Positions 1 through 9,794 of a stretch of DNA of 64,000 nucleotides are shown here, piece after piece. The notes under the pieces were generated by a model, which searched no databases, had not been told where the DNA came from, and was given only the letters and a program-made list of their open reading frames with translations. Each line of letters starts with the position of its first letter. Position 1 is the stretch's first letter. The stretch is from Molanna angustata. Taxonomy: Eukaryota > Arthropoda > Insecta > Trichoptera > Molannidae. Both the position numbers and the translations under genes were made by a program. The stretch covers positions 33,393,431 to 33,457,430 of the forward strand of contig OY754980.1 of NCBI GenBank assembly GCA_963576475.1. Reading direction: 5' to 3'.

Positions 1-66
1 CGCTTTGATCTGGTCTGTCCATCTAGTCGGGGATCTTCCTCTTCCTCTACTCCCCTCCGAACTTCC
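1..66 (-). mobile_element. LINE 3'-coding fragment (RTE-like)
   Basis: Read on the minus strand this stretch encodes GRGRSPTRWTDQIKA, the basic GRGRxPxRWxDxI signature found near the C-terminus of many insect RTE-like LINE proteins. It is cut by the window edge. Only the motif supports the call, so the exact family is unknown. Confidence 0.55.
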
Positions 67-109
67 GGTCACAACCAGCTTTGGGATAGTAGTTGGGATA
101 GTAGGTATT

Positions 110-167
110 TGTAAATGAATAAATATGATCAGAGAAATAAATTATCTTGGACAAATCGACAGTTGGA
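110..167 (-). mobile_element. Terminal scrap of the Helitron-like family
   Basis: The right end reads ACAAATCGACAGTTGGA followed by T, identical to the 5' terminus (minus orientation) of the Helitron-like copies at 38-45 kb. The body is missing. A short match, so it could be coincidental, but the terminal 15 bases agree exactly. Confidence 0.4.
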
Positions 168-500
168 TTACATTAACATGTATGTATATAAATAGTTTAG
201 ATACGTAGGTATTTCCCGGGATGTGGTTGCGGTAATATTTATATGCATATATGTATGTCATAGTTATAAATTTTACCAGATAATTCATACATACATACAT
301 GCATGTTACATAACACTCAACTCTCTCCTTTATTAACACATTTTTAATATGATAATCTAATCAATATACAATATAACTATATGGAGTATAACTATATCTA
401 AATTGATATACAAGACATTTTGCAGTATGAAAATATAAATTTAAACTTATTATCAAAACCGTTTTGACTTAATACTTTGCTATTTACTTAAAGTAAAAAT
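168..500. other. AT-rich non-coding stretch
   Basis: No coding, RNA or repeat signal was recognised apart from CATA/GTAT-rich runs near 250-300. The open frames here are short and of low complexity. Confidence 0.5.
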
Positions 501-1905
501 TGGATATTGACGAGCACAAAATATCCACTGATTCTCTAAATGATTATTATCAAAAATGGATATTGACGAGCACAAAATATCCACTGATTCTCTAAATGAT
601 TATTATCAAAAATGGATATTGACGAGCACAAAATATCCACTGATTCTCTAAATGATTATTATCAAAAATGGATATTGACGAGCACAAAATATCCACTGAT
701 TCTCTAAATGATTATTATCAAAAATGGATATTGACGAGCACAAAATATCCACTGATTCTCTAAATGATTATTATCAAAAATGGATATTGACGAGCACAAA
801 ATATCCACTGATTCTCTAAATGATTATTATCAAAAATGGATATTGACGAGCACAAAATATCCACTGATTCTCTAAATGATTATTCTCAAAAATGGATATT
901 GACGAGCACAAAATATCCACTGATTCTCTAAATGATTATTATCAAAAATGGATATTGACGAGCACAAAATATCCACTGATTCTCTAAATGATTATTATCA
1001 AAAATGGATATTGACGAGCACAAAATATCCACTGATTCTCTAAATGATTATTATCAAAAATGGATATTGACGAGCACAAAATATCCACTGATTCTCTAAA
1101 TGATTATTATCAAAAATGGATATTGACGAGCACAAAATATCCACTGATTCTCTAAATGATTATTATCAAAAATGGATATTGACGAGCACAAAATATCCAC
1201 TGATTCTCTAAATGATTATTATCAAAAATGGATATTGACTAGCAAAAAATAACCACCGATTCTTTAAATGATACATACATACATACCATCACGCCATGTC
1301 CCTTGCGGGGTAGGCAGAGAGAACCGAACGCCACATTTTTCTATCCTGGCACGCATCCCTCGCCTCGTCCACATTCATGCATCGTCTCATACATGTTCGT
1401 CTATTGCTCATACTTCTAATATTTCCGTCTTTCAGAATATCGTTCACATGGTCGTGCCATCCCTTTCTTGGGCGTCCCCGACCTCTCATTCCATTCCTTT
1501 CCGCTCTGTATATTTTCTTCGCCAGGCGCTCCTCATTCATTCTCCCCATGTGACCAAACCATCTCAATGTGTTCACTTTTATTCTAGTCATGACATCTTT
1601 TTTTCATCTTACATCATTTCCTTATGTCCTCGTTTCTTACCCGGTCATACATCGTTCTATTACAAATCCTTCTTAACGATCTTATTTCATAACGATCTCT
1701 AAATGATTATTATCAAAAATGGATATTGACTAGCACAAAATATCCACCGTTTCTCTAAATGATTATTATCAAAATTGGATATTGACTAGCACAAAATATC
1801 CACCGATTCTATAAATGATTATTTTCAAAATTGGATATTGACTAGTACAAAATATCCACTGATTCTCTAAATGATTATTATCAAAAATGGATATTAAAGC
1901 TGTAT
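501..1905. repeat. 56-bp satellite array, split by a LINE
   Basis: Units begin TGGATATTGACGAGCAC and recur every 56 bp (501, 557, 613 and so on to 1173). The thirteen left-hand units are nearly identical (one differs by TTCTC for TTATC). The unit from 1229 and those after 1696 differ more (GACTAGCAC, CACCGAT) and fade out near 1905. A LINE fragment occupies 1273-1695. A lone unit lies at about 2093-2145. The homogeneous left block looks like recent amplification. Confidence 0.95.
1273..1695 (-). mobile_element. 5'-truncated RTE-like LINE inside the satellite
   Basis: The minus strand encodes a LINE C-terminus: TLRWFGHMGRMNEERL, then GRGRPRKGWHDHV, then CMRRCMNVDEA and WRSVLSAYPARDMA, ending in a CATAC-type tail. 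Flanks are TCTTTAAATGAT (1261-1272) and TCTCTAAATGAT (1696-1707), an 11/12 target-site duplication made of satellite sequence. The RT core is missing because of 5' truncation. Sister copies lie at 34.8 and 63.4 kb. Clade is assigned by resemblance only. Confidence 0.85.
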
Positions 1906-2010
1906 TTCTCGAACAAATATTAAAGTAAAAGTATAGTTAAAATACTTTGATTTCCTAAAATTGTTCACAACTTTTGGTTGTTTCATTGAAATCTAATACC
2001 GTCAAATGAA
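1905..2010 (-). mobile_element. Half copy of a palindromic MITE
   Basis: TTAAAGTAAAAGTATAGTTA followed by AAATACTTTGATTTC and then GGTTGTTTCATTGAAATC matches, in reverse order, the arms of the paired palindromic elements at 27.2-27.6 kb. Confidence 0.6.
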
Positions 2011-2513
2011 GCATTTTTAAACAATTTCATGATATCTATCAAAGCATTTTAACCATACAATAACCGTTACTTTTGTTGTAACAACTCAGCCTAACTAGTA
2101 CAAAATATCCACCGATTCTCTAAATGGTTATTATCAAAAATCTATACCTACATAAGAAATTTTTGAAATTACAATGCAATAACATACTTGAAATATTGTG
2201 CGTGTTGGTGTGTGTGTGCATGTTACTGGTAAGTGTGCAATTGTGTTGGTACAATGAACACCTCACTGGGAAATCCTGTGCCGAGGTGTTCATTTGATCA
2301 CTTGCGTCGTATGAATAGAAAATAGTGTTTGAACTGTTTTTAGTTTAAATAATATAGTAATTTGTTAATGTAATAAATTTAGGAGTTAATTATGTTTGAT
2401 TTGGTGCTACAATATATGTTATTTACATGTTCCGAACCGATGATATACCTATATCCAAGATGTTTATGTGCTTTTTTTTTCACGAAAATGGTTTACAATT
2501 ATGTAATTTGATG

Positions 2514-2739
2514 GGATAGCCTATTTTTCACACCATTTTTGTAAACCTAACCTACAAAAGTTTGGTAAACATAGGTGGGTTAGGTTTGTTTGTAGTTATA
2601 ATTGCGACTGGCGTGAACCAGTTGCATTATATATTAAGAAAAAGTAACAAAAATATTAAAATAAATGAGTAAATTGGTATTTTTATCAATCTTTTGTAGG
2701 TTATGTTTAAAAAAAATGGTGTGAAGATTAGGCTATCCG
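2514..2739. mobile_element. 226-bp MITE with 8-bp target duplication (hAT-like?)
   Basis: The ends are inverted repeats, GGATAGCCTA on the left and TAGGCTATCC on the right, with similarity extending about 45 bp through CACACCATTTTT and CCTACAAAA. ATTTGATG lies on both sides (2506-2513 and 2740-2747). An 8-bp duplication suits hAT elements, but no transposase is present. The interior carries TTGCGACTGGCGTGAACCAG, related to the palindromic MITE at 5.0 kb. Confidence 0.75.
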
Positions 2740-2749
2740 ATTTGATGCC

Positions 2750-4308
2750 GTGATATATTTAACGTCTTTGGCTGTGTGTAGTGTGTAGTGTGTAACTTGG
2801 GTAAATTAATTACATATGTATATTGGTATTAATATCTAAATATTATTCATTTTCTCCTATCAAGTGAATTTTCATATAACGCGGTGTTCAAAAAGTTATT
2901 TCCTATATTTGAATTTATCCGCGCGAATGGCATATGCAATTAAGACTGAGTTTCCCTGCAAATATAATTTGTTTCAAAAGTTATCTTGCATACGATTCTT
3001 CAGTGGTAGGTATGTTCTTTGTATAAAATCTGTACGTGTATCAGACAAGCAAAATGGCGAATAATAATTGCAATTATTTGGCAAAATTTCAAGTTGACCG
3101 CACTTGAATGACTATTTAATTGTTTTTCTGTGAAAGCGGATTTCAGGCTGAGCCTCGGTGGCGTGCACTAACACTAGCGCCGCCAGCGGCACATTTCACA
3201 ACTAAACAAACACTTTCAACCGGAAATGACGTGGCTAATCTTCTACGACACAAGTTCTCAACCAATTTACATTTTCTTAAATATTGAACATAGTAGGTTT
3301 ACGTATCGTAAATACATAGTAGGTATATATCGTAAAAACATAGAATATCTATGATGGAGAAAAAAATATTTGCCATCCAAACAAGGATAAAAAATATTTA
3401 AAAACGATTGAGTCATACATTCGCAAAACCGCTACGATTTGTATCCACGGTCCAAATTTAAATTATCATTTATTGTCAAATATGAGTGACTGGTTGACAT
3501 ACATATCTAGACTTCAATGCATTATAGCATTTATAGCTTTGTATCTTTTCCACTTGCTCCTATTCGTAAATACTTACTCAATGAACTCAATTACTATAGT
3601 AAAAAATAAATACTGACGTAATGTCATTATTTTTATTTTGCGTTTATCAAGTGTTATATTTTCATTATAAAAAAGATTTATGAATACATTTTCTTACAAC
3701 ATTGATATTTATTCCAACCAATGGCATTGCTGTCCAACGACAGGATCATGCAAAGCATGAGGGCCCAGCTTTACGAGGGGCCCATATATCTAAACATGCT
3801 ATATGAAAAAATAATCATTATCAATCTGAAAATGATTTCCAGAACATGTTTTGCAGAAAACAGAAATTATGAATTCCATTATTATTCGATTTATAATAAT
3901 AAGTTTTAAATCAGTAGATAGCATTTGAAATCTATTTATTTTTATGGAAAACTCATTGATAACCTGAAAAAAGTGATTTTATAAACTTTTTATTAACTTT
4001 TTTTATGTTGTTAACGTTCGTACATTTCATATTTTTATAAATGTTCGAGAGCTCTTTCGTGATTTTTAGTAAGTACCTACACTTTTATTTATGTAAAATA
4101 TTCAGCAAACGCTCGAGAAAAAAAATTACAAAGAAAAAGATGTTTTTTATTTCATAGCCATTTGTATCCGCATGCAAATTCAAATTAAAAAAATTATATA
4201 TTATTTTAAATATATTCCTTGAATATTTCAGTAAAATTTGGCACTTCTATGAAGAACGTAATATATTTCTTATACAAATTTGTAATTTTATAAGAGATCC
4301 AGGAACTT
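2750..4308. other. Non-coding AT-rich stretch
   Basis: I see no gene or recognisable repeat. The 66- and 62-codon open frames at 2864-3064 and 3721-3909 have no domain, no splice context and no conserved pattern. A short GC-richer patch at 3150-3200 (GCGCCGCCAGCGGCAC) stands out but is unassigned. Confidence 0.5.
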
Positions 4309-4351
4309 AAGTCACCTACAGGGCTTACGACTATTTTTATATTTCAACTTC
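4309..4351 (+). repeat. Partial copy of the ~290-bp dispersed repeat
   Basis: Contains CACCTACAGGGCTTACGAC, shared with copies at 17.6, 32.1 and 62.5 kb. CTTCGTCTCTATTG at 4349-4361 is the family's other conserved block in reverse orientation, and the SINE at 4363 is inserted in it. Confidence 0.6.
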
Positions 4352-4362
4352 GTCTCTATTGT

Positions 4363-4657
4363 AGCTGTGAGGCACCGGCTTAGAATAGTGCTTCCACTTT
4401 TTTCTATTATTGTTTTCGAGTGTCCCTTAAGAGCCGGGTAATCGAAAATACAACAGGCAACAATAATATCTCATATAGTTCAGCAATGAGGTTCACCACC
4501 CATTCTGAATATAGTGCCTTTTAAGGTGAGACGAGATTGGTGTGTGGGTATACACAGATATGTTGTGCTCCCTTTTATAAGGCAATGCAACCCGCACACC
4601 TTTCGCTGGTTACCCCACATTGTGGGATATGCCGTGATGGTATGAATGAATAAATGA
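4363..4657 (+). mobile_element. SINE with a LINE-type tail, full length
   Basis: A 295-bp element flanked by the 11-bp direct repeat GTCTCTATTGT (4352-4362 and 4658-4668). It starts AGCTGTGAGGCACCGGC and ends CCGTGATGGTATGAATGAAT. Copies at 6.16 and 19.5 kb share the 5' end and body. The tail resembles the 3' end of the RTE-like LINEs at 1.3, 34.8 and 63.4 kb (GCGTGATGGTATGTATG), the usual relation between a SINE and the LINE that copies it. No coding frame. The RNA from which the 5' part derives is not recognised; GAGGTTCACCACC is a weak B-box-like match. Confidence 0.8.
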
Positions 4658-4688
4658 GTCTCTATTGTGATGTTGATTAAAGTACCTA

Positions 4689-5430
4689 CTGTCCCTCAGA
4701 TCGCAATAATTTTTATATCAATAGATAGATAAATGCGTAGGTACGTATATATTACGGGAAAAATAAAAATTTTTGGCGGTAAGGCTTTAAAAAATCATAA
4801 AAAAATAAATAAACTTACGAAAAATGTATGGAGGAATCCATTACATTTGTTAGTTTTTTGTCAAAATTTGAATTTCTGAAATTCACCGCCAGGTGGCAAT
4901 TATGCCTCCAAACTACTAGCGTTTTGAAAGCAAATTATAAACAATAATACAATCGCAATTTGCCACATTCACACCCGTGGTATAAATATAATAATACAGT
5001 ATGTGATGCAACTCACTCACGCGAGTCGCAATAATAACTAAATACTAACCTAACCAACATATTCAAACCAAACTTTTGGTAAGAATAGGTTAGTTAGGTT
5101 TGTATGTAGTTATCATTGCGACTTGCGTGAGCGAGTTGCATTTATTATCAAAATGGAGTCTTACATTTTTTAAGAAATGAAAACACGAGTATTATATAAA
5201 TATTGTGTTTTAATATAATTGTATTGCGCTAGAGTTCAAGGCTAGTGGTGAATTTCGGAAACATGAGTACCTAGTCAGGAAACCGACAATTTTAAATATT
5301 TAATTAATACATACATTTTCGTAAGTTTATTTTTTTTTAAAGCCTTACTTCGAAAAGTTTTTATTTATCCCGTAATATATCCGTGTTCATCTATCTATTG
5401 ATATAAAAAAAAGCGATTGGCGAGGGACAG
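4689..5430. mobile_element. 742-bp Tc1/mariner-type MITE, TA flanks
   Basis: The outer ends are inverted repeats beginning CTGTCCCTC and ending GAGGGACAG, each flanked by TA (4687-4688 and 5431-5432). Similarity continues about 120 bp inward through ATATCAATAGATAGAT, TATTACGGGA and AAGGCTTTAAAAAA. No transposase frame. A separate palindromic MITE (5006-5141) sits inside. TA duplication and the CTGTCCCTC start suit Tc1/mariner relatives. Confidence 0.82.
5006..5141. mobile_element. 136-bp palindromic MITE nested in the 742-bp element
   Basis: Left arm ATGCAACTCACTCACGCGAG, right arm CGTGAGCGAGTTGCAT, continuing inward through GTCGCAATAATAACT and the paired motifs AACCTAACC and GGTTAGTTAGG. 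Single arms of the same family lie at 2.61-2.64 and 24.76-24.83 kb. Confidence 0.75.
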
Positions 5431-5635
5431 TACGTATAAACAATTACCATATATTATTTTATTTTATTTAAATATGGATTTGCAGATTCATTTGCATTAT
5501 ACAACTTATTTTTCAAAACCAACAGTTTTATACACCTGAAATGTATATTTTGTATATTAAAACCACTATTTCCAGTAATGCAGAGTATTTTTTTTTTCAA
5601 AAGAATGAATATGACCTTGAAACAAGTACATATAC

Positions 5636-5743
5636 ACCCTCAGACATTTCCTAAAGTAGACATAAATGCTTGTGCTATAGGTAATCGAACTCGTGACCAC
5701 TGGATTACTAACCACATCGCGCTAACTTCTCTGCCACCACCCA
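5636..5743 (-). mobile_element. tRNA-derived SINE copy
   Basis: Minus strand begins GGGTGGTGGCAGAG (A-box region) and carries GTGGTCACGAGTTCGATTAC (B-box region), then TATAGCACAAGCATTTATG, shared with SINE copies at 31.2 and 32.4 kb. Too diverged and with the wrong 3' part to be a working tRNA gene. Confidence 0.75.
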
Positions 5744-5882
5744 TATTATTCTGAGATGTGCCTTGCACGAAACGCGTCGATAATAGATTAAATTTAATAG
5801 AACGAAAACCAAGTATTTTCTTTCATTTTATATTTATAATATATCGCAATAGTTTTAGAAACACTGTTGAACAGTTAAGTTA

Positions 5883-5894
5883 CCCCCCCCCCCC
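5883..5894. repeat. C homopolymer (12)
   Basis: Twelve consecutive C between TTA and GAATG; length may be unreliable in assembly. Confidence 0.8.
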
Positions 5895-6156
5895 GAATGT
5901 TTTGACATGTGAAACAAAGAATGTTGCATGCAGAAAATAAATTGCAATGCTTTTTCTCAAACGAGATTTATTAAATGTTTTAAATATTCAGTAGCGTTTT
6001 TCTTACCTTTTTAGTACCTACTTGGGTAGGTACCCATTTATTGAAACCAAATTTAGCATTAAATTGCATAAAAATATTGTACAAAGTTAAATACTTATAT
6101 GAAAATGTAGAAGCTAATAGTATTTTAATTTTATTTTAAATTATGATTTAAGAAAC

Positions 6157-6437
6157 ATGTTCATACATTCTTACCATCACGGTATATCCCACAGTGTGAC
6201 GTGACCAGCAACGACACATGCCTTTTTGCCCACACACCAGTCTCGTTTCATCTAAAAATGCAACATCCAGAGAAGTGGTGAACCTTATTGCTAGATGTTG
6301 TTTTGCCTGTTGTATTTTCGATTACGTCACTTACGAGACATCGAGTCCATACGAGACATCGTCACTTACGAGACACCCGAAAACTATGATAATATAAAAT
6401 AATGGAAGCATTATTCTATGCCGGTGTTTTACATTAA
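6157..6437 (-). mobile_element. SINE with LINE-type tail, second copy
   Basis: Reverse orientation copy of the element at 4363: shares CACCGGC start, AATCGAAAATACAACAGGCA, GGTTCACCAC, GAGACTGGTGTGTGGG and the ending CCGTGATGGTA. It holds an internal duplication of GTCTCGTAAGTGACG absent from the other copies. Confidence 0.75.
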
Positions 6438-6524
6438 GTTAAAAAAATATTTATTAATTAAATTTTTAATTTTTTTATTTGTTTGGAAACTTAACATATA
6501 TTTTTTAATGTTTAATTATAAATA

Positions 6525-7227
6525 AGTTAATTAAACGCCGAATAGTGTCCGCAAATCGGTGCTACTATGGGTTGCAGAGGCACATGAAGTCTCGTCACCT
6601 CACCAGCAAAAACTAAAGTCCTCCTCTATAAGACTCTTATTCGGCCAGTACTCTCATATGGATCAGAATGTTGGGCAATCGCTAAATCTGATGAAAGAGC
6701 CCTTGAAATTTTTGAGAGGAAGGTGCTGAGAAGGATCTACGGCCCGATTTGTGAAAATGGAGAGTTGCGTATCAGGCACAATCACGAATTGTATAATCTG
6801 TACAAGGAGCCTACCATACTGACAGAAATAAGAATAGGAAGACTCAGATGGGCTGGACACGTCCAAAGAATGAGCGAGGAGGACGTTCCAAGACGAATCA
6901 TGAATGGTGCACCGGGGGGACGAAGAAAAGTTGGAAGGCCGAAGTTCCGATGGCTGGACGGAGTGGTGAAGTATGCGAACATCGAGGGAGATCGCGATCC
7001 ACTTCCACGCCGGCGACGCTATAGAGCCCATTGGCCCTGTTCACCACCGGACGCAGCCGCAAAATCGGACAAACACAAATATCCACCATCCATCGGGTTG
7101 AACCGTTCGCCGATGCGAACAGCATCGGCGTCCATGACTGGCGTAATGCGTCGCAGGATCGAGAGGCGGGCTTTGCAGGAGGCTAAGACCCGACCTGGGT
7201 TGTGGAGCCACAGATGATGATGATGAT
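6525..7227 (+). mobile_element. 5'-truncated RTE-like LINE with an insertion
   Basis: The plus strand encodes the C-terminal part of a LINE reverse transcriptase protein: IKRRIVSANRCYYGLQRH, then LIRPVLSYGSECW, LRRIYGPICENGELRIRHN, RIGRLRWAGHVQRM and GRPKFRWLDGV, ending EAKTRPGLWSHR and a (GAT)n tail. The endonuclease and RT active site are absent through 5' truncation. A 128-bp foreign piece interrupts it at 6985, and the final segment is in a shifted frame. A related copy is at 32.7 kb on the other strand. Dead copy. Confidence 0.88.
6985..7112 (-). mobile_element. Truncated copy of the GC-rich retroposon, inside the LINE
   Basis: This piece splits the LINE coding sequence and is bounded by ATGCGAACATCG (6973-6984) and ATGCGAACAGCATCG (7113-7127), an imperfect target duplication. 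It matches, in reverse, the right end of the 483-bp GC-rich element at 37.2-37.7 kb (CACTTCCACGCCGG, GACGCTATAGA, CGGACGCAGCCGCAA, CATCGGGTT). Shared end plus differing lengths suggests 5' truncation of a retroposed RNA. Confidence 0.75.
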
Positions 7228-7529
7228 GAGGTATACAAAAAATAAGCCAAATATATAGTTTTAGATATACATATAGATTTTATTTCAAAATTCGACTCCC
7301 ATTACGCCATACGTTATATAGAAAAAAATAATAGGATGATATTCATAGTTTGTATGAACCTACTCTTTACGTGATACCTGTAATAATTGATGTATTTTTG
7401 TAATGAATATGTCTGTTGGCGCAAACGACAGATCATTCCCATTTGTACCTATCCTCATCTTTTTGACATCAAAACCCCTTTCATACCTACATCCATACCT
7501 GAACGTGGCAACAATAATCTCGCCCTTGT

Positions 7530-7690
7530 CCGCGAGCGATTATACCATTTTACACCTTGGTAAGTGTAGTGTAGTTGGGCGGTAGTTGTCCTTAATAAGG
7601 GTAGTTTTAAATCACCCATCCTTCTTGGATGACGACTAATGTTGGAGTTAGGATACAATTTGGACACTAAATAATCCTTGAAAATCTGAC
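7530..7690 (-). mobile_element. CR1/L2-like LINE C-terminal fragment
   Basis: Minus-strand frame carries LKLPLLRTTTAQLHYTYQGV followed by KWYN, the conserved block near the end of CR1/L2-type RT proteins. The usual NxLPxxIR continuation is lost, so this is a short relic. Confidence 0.65.
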
Positions 7691-7699
7691 AAATTGAGG

Positions 7700-8609
7700 C
7701 TCTTCAGAGGACTCTTGGAATAATTGATAAGTCGGATAGTTAAACGGTTTTTTAAGAATGATTTTAATAATAATCACCTAAGTCCATTTTAAAACCATAA
7801 TTTTTGAATTTTTCATTACTGTACCCATTATTTTTCTGTTTCGTTAGCATACATATTGTAAAATAGCTCCCAGAGAATGAAAATTTCAAAAATAAGTTCT
7901 TTATTTAATGAAGTACCTACTTATATTACTTTCGTGTGACTTAGGCGATTTTGATATGCATTGTCTCATATTGCATTATTATAATTCCGTGGCCATTGCA
8001 AAATCACGTGAAATTTAATTTTCAGACATTTTTCAATACTGGTTTGGCAAAATAAAAAAAAAAATATCAATTTGTAATTCATCACACGACTAGTCTCAAA
8101 GTGAAACGGTTTCGTGTACTCGGTCATTCGTAATAAAAACGTACGTTGGCGTTCATTTCCCGGATTACAATAAAATCGCGATATTACGGTGTAGGAAAAA
8201 AAAAGTAAAAGAGCTCTCCTCGTTACGCCACTGTTGTTTGCGAACAATGGCAAACGCCGCGTCACGATTGAATGCGAAATTTGTTTGGACAGAGAGTCAG
8301 AGGTGTAACGGAAAAAAACCCACCCCCCGCGCCGAGCACGTTCCGCCAATGCAAGAGTGTTATTTTCGATAGCAGTTCACACATGCAATTTTGTCGATGT
8401 ACAAAATGAAAGAAAATAAAGTAATTTGACGGCGATGTAAATAAACTTTACGAAATTGCAAGCAATACTTTTTTCAGTCGTTAAACGCGATGCCCAATGG
8501 CTGTGAGAGTTTGTAGTAGAATTTGTAAATTAAGAAGAATTCAACACAGAAGGTATTTTATGTTTTTTTGTTCTCAATATACAGTAATAATTTATCTATT
8601 TCTCCATTA
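7700..8609. other. Non-repeat stretch with a CpG-richer core at 8.1-8.35 kb
   Basis: No mobile element recognised. Between 8100 and 8350 base composition is less AT-rich with many CpG steps (ACGTACGTTGGCG, CCGCGTCACG, CCCCCCGCGCCGAGCACG). A 127-codon minus-strand open frame (7966-8349) crosses it but ends in low-complexity sequence and shows no domain. It could be a promoter or first-exon region of an unseen host gene; nothing proves it. Confidence 0.35.
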
Positions 8610-8828
8610 TCCAACTATCGATTCGTTCATGAGAATACAATTCTCTTAATGAATCGACATTATTAAGCCAAGATGCGTGTACGAATGAAAATTTTGTATG
8701 GTGTAGTGGACTTTTTGCATGCTAATAACACCAACTAGAGGCCTCGCAGCATATATGTTCCCACACATGGATTTACTCAGAATTCGAAGTAGAACATTTT
8801 GTGTGAGTTTTGTGTGTGTCTGTGTGTC

Positions 8829-8868
<40 letters not shown>

Positions 8869-9530
8869 TGTGTGTCTGTGTGTCTGTGTCCCCCCCCTTA
8901 TAACTTTTGATCCGCTCAATTAACAGAGCCCAAATTTTCAGAATATATAAACAGTTATAGGCCTACAAAAATTTTATACTCAGAATTGTGATTTTTTGTT
9001 TCAGTCAGGGGTTATCAACTTTTAAATTTTTACTTTATTTTTCCATATATCTCAGAAACCATAAAAGCTAGAACGCTGAAAATTGGTATAAAGATAGACA
9101 AATACAAAATCTCATTTTGTTTTTTTTTTAAATTCCAGGGTTTCTCAAACATTTTTATTAAGAAAAATATTTTATTTATGAAAAATTTATGAGTTTAACT
9201 GCCTAAATTTCCATTTTTTTTTAAATATCGAAAAAAGCCAAAACACCCCAACTAGATAATTTAATTTTATATAAAAAATAAAAACATTGTATTGGCACAT
9301 CTCAATTTTTTTTTAACAATTTTTATAAAAATTGAATTTAGTGACGACATCACTTCATACAATTTGTATGGTAGTCGCCTATACACAATATGTAAGAAGA
9401 CATAATAGTTTGATACTTAAATCTCCAAACATACATACATACCATCATACTGTTTTCATATTCTGTGTAGGAAAAACAGACTGACCTCCATACTATCCTA
9501 TCCTGACAAACATACCTACATGTTTTATAT
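8610..9530 (+). mobile_element. Helitron-like element, left part (split by the R1 LINE)
   Basis: Begins TCCAACTATCGAT after A. It carries a (TG)n/(CTG) microsatellite at 8812-8890, then CCCCCCCTTATAACTTTTGA and other blocks shared with the 38-45 kb copies in reverse. It stops at 9530, where the R1-clade LINE starts, and resumes at 15539. TGTTTTATAT occurs at both junctions (9521-9530 and 15539-15548). Non-coding and non-autonomous. Confidence 0.88.
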
Positions 9531-9794
9531 TCGCTACTCCCACCACCACCCGCTCTGCCTATGGGGACTGTAATCGGCCCCTTCACAGAACGCTAAGTGA
9601 ACGACAAAAAAAAATGCATAGCACGAAAAGTAGCTCATGGAGCCCTCTAGATTAGCAATCTCGGCACCATAGTGCAAAAAGAAACAATCAACGAGTGCGA
9701 ACAGAAAATTCACACCCGTGGACTGTCTATGACCTCAGATCCCCCTACATGCAGACCATCAGAGAAGTGACCAAGATCTCTGGAAATATTTAAT

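Noticed and set aside
501..1272. Regularly spaced repeats resembling a CRISPR array
   Set aside because: Units are contiguous 56-bp tandem copies with no variable spacers, and the genome is eukaryotic.
2540..2600. Telomere-like CCTAACC and GGTTAGG motifs
   Set aside because: Only one or two copies in opposite orientation within a MITE; no (TTAGG)n array.
7966..8349. 127-codon minus-strand frame as a host gene
   Set aside because: No recognisable domain, low-complexity Phe/Leu segments and no splice context. Kept only as a note on the CpG-richer region.
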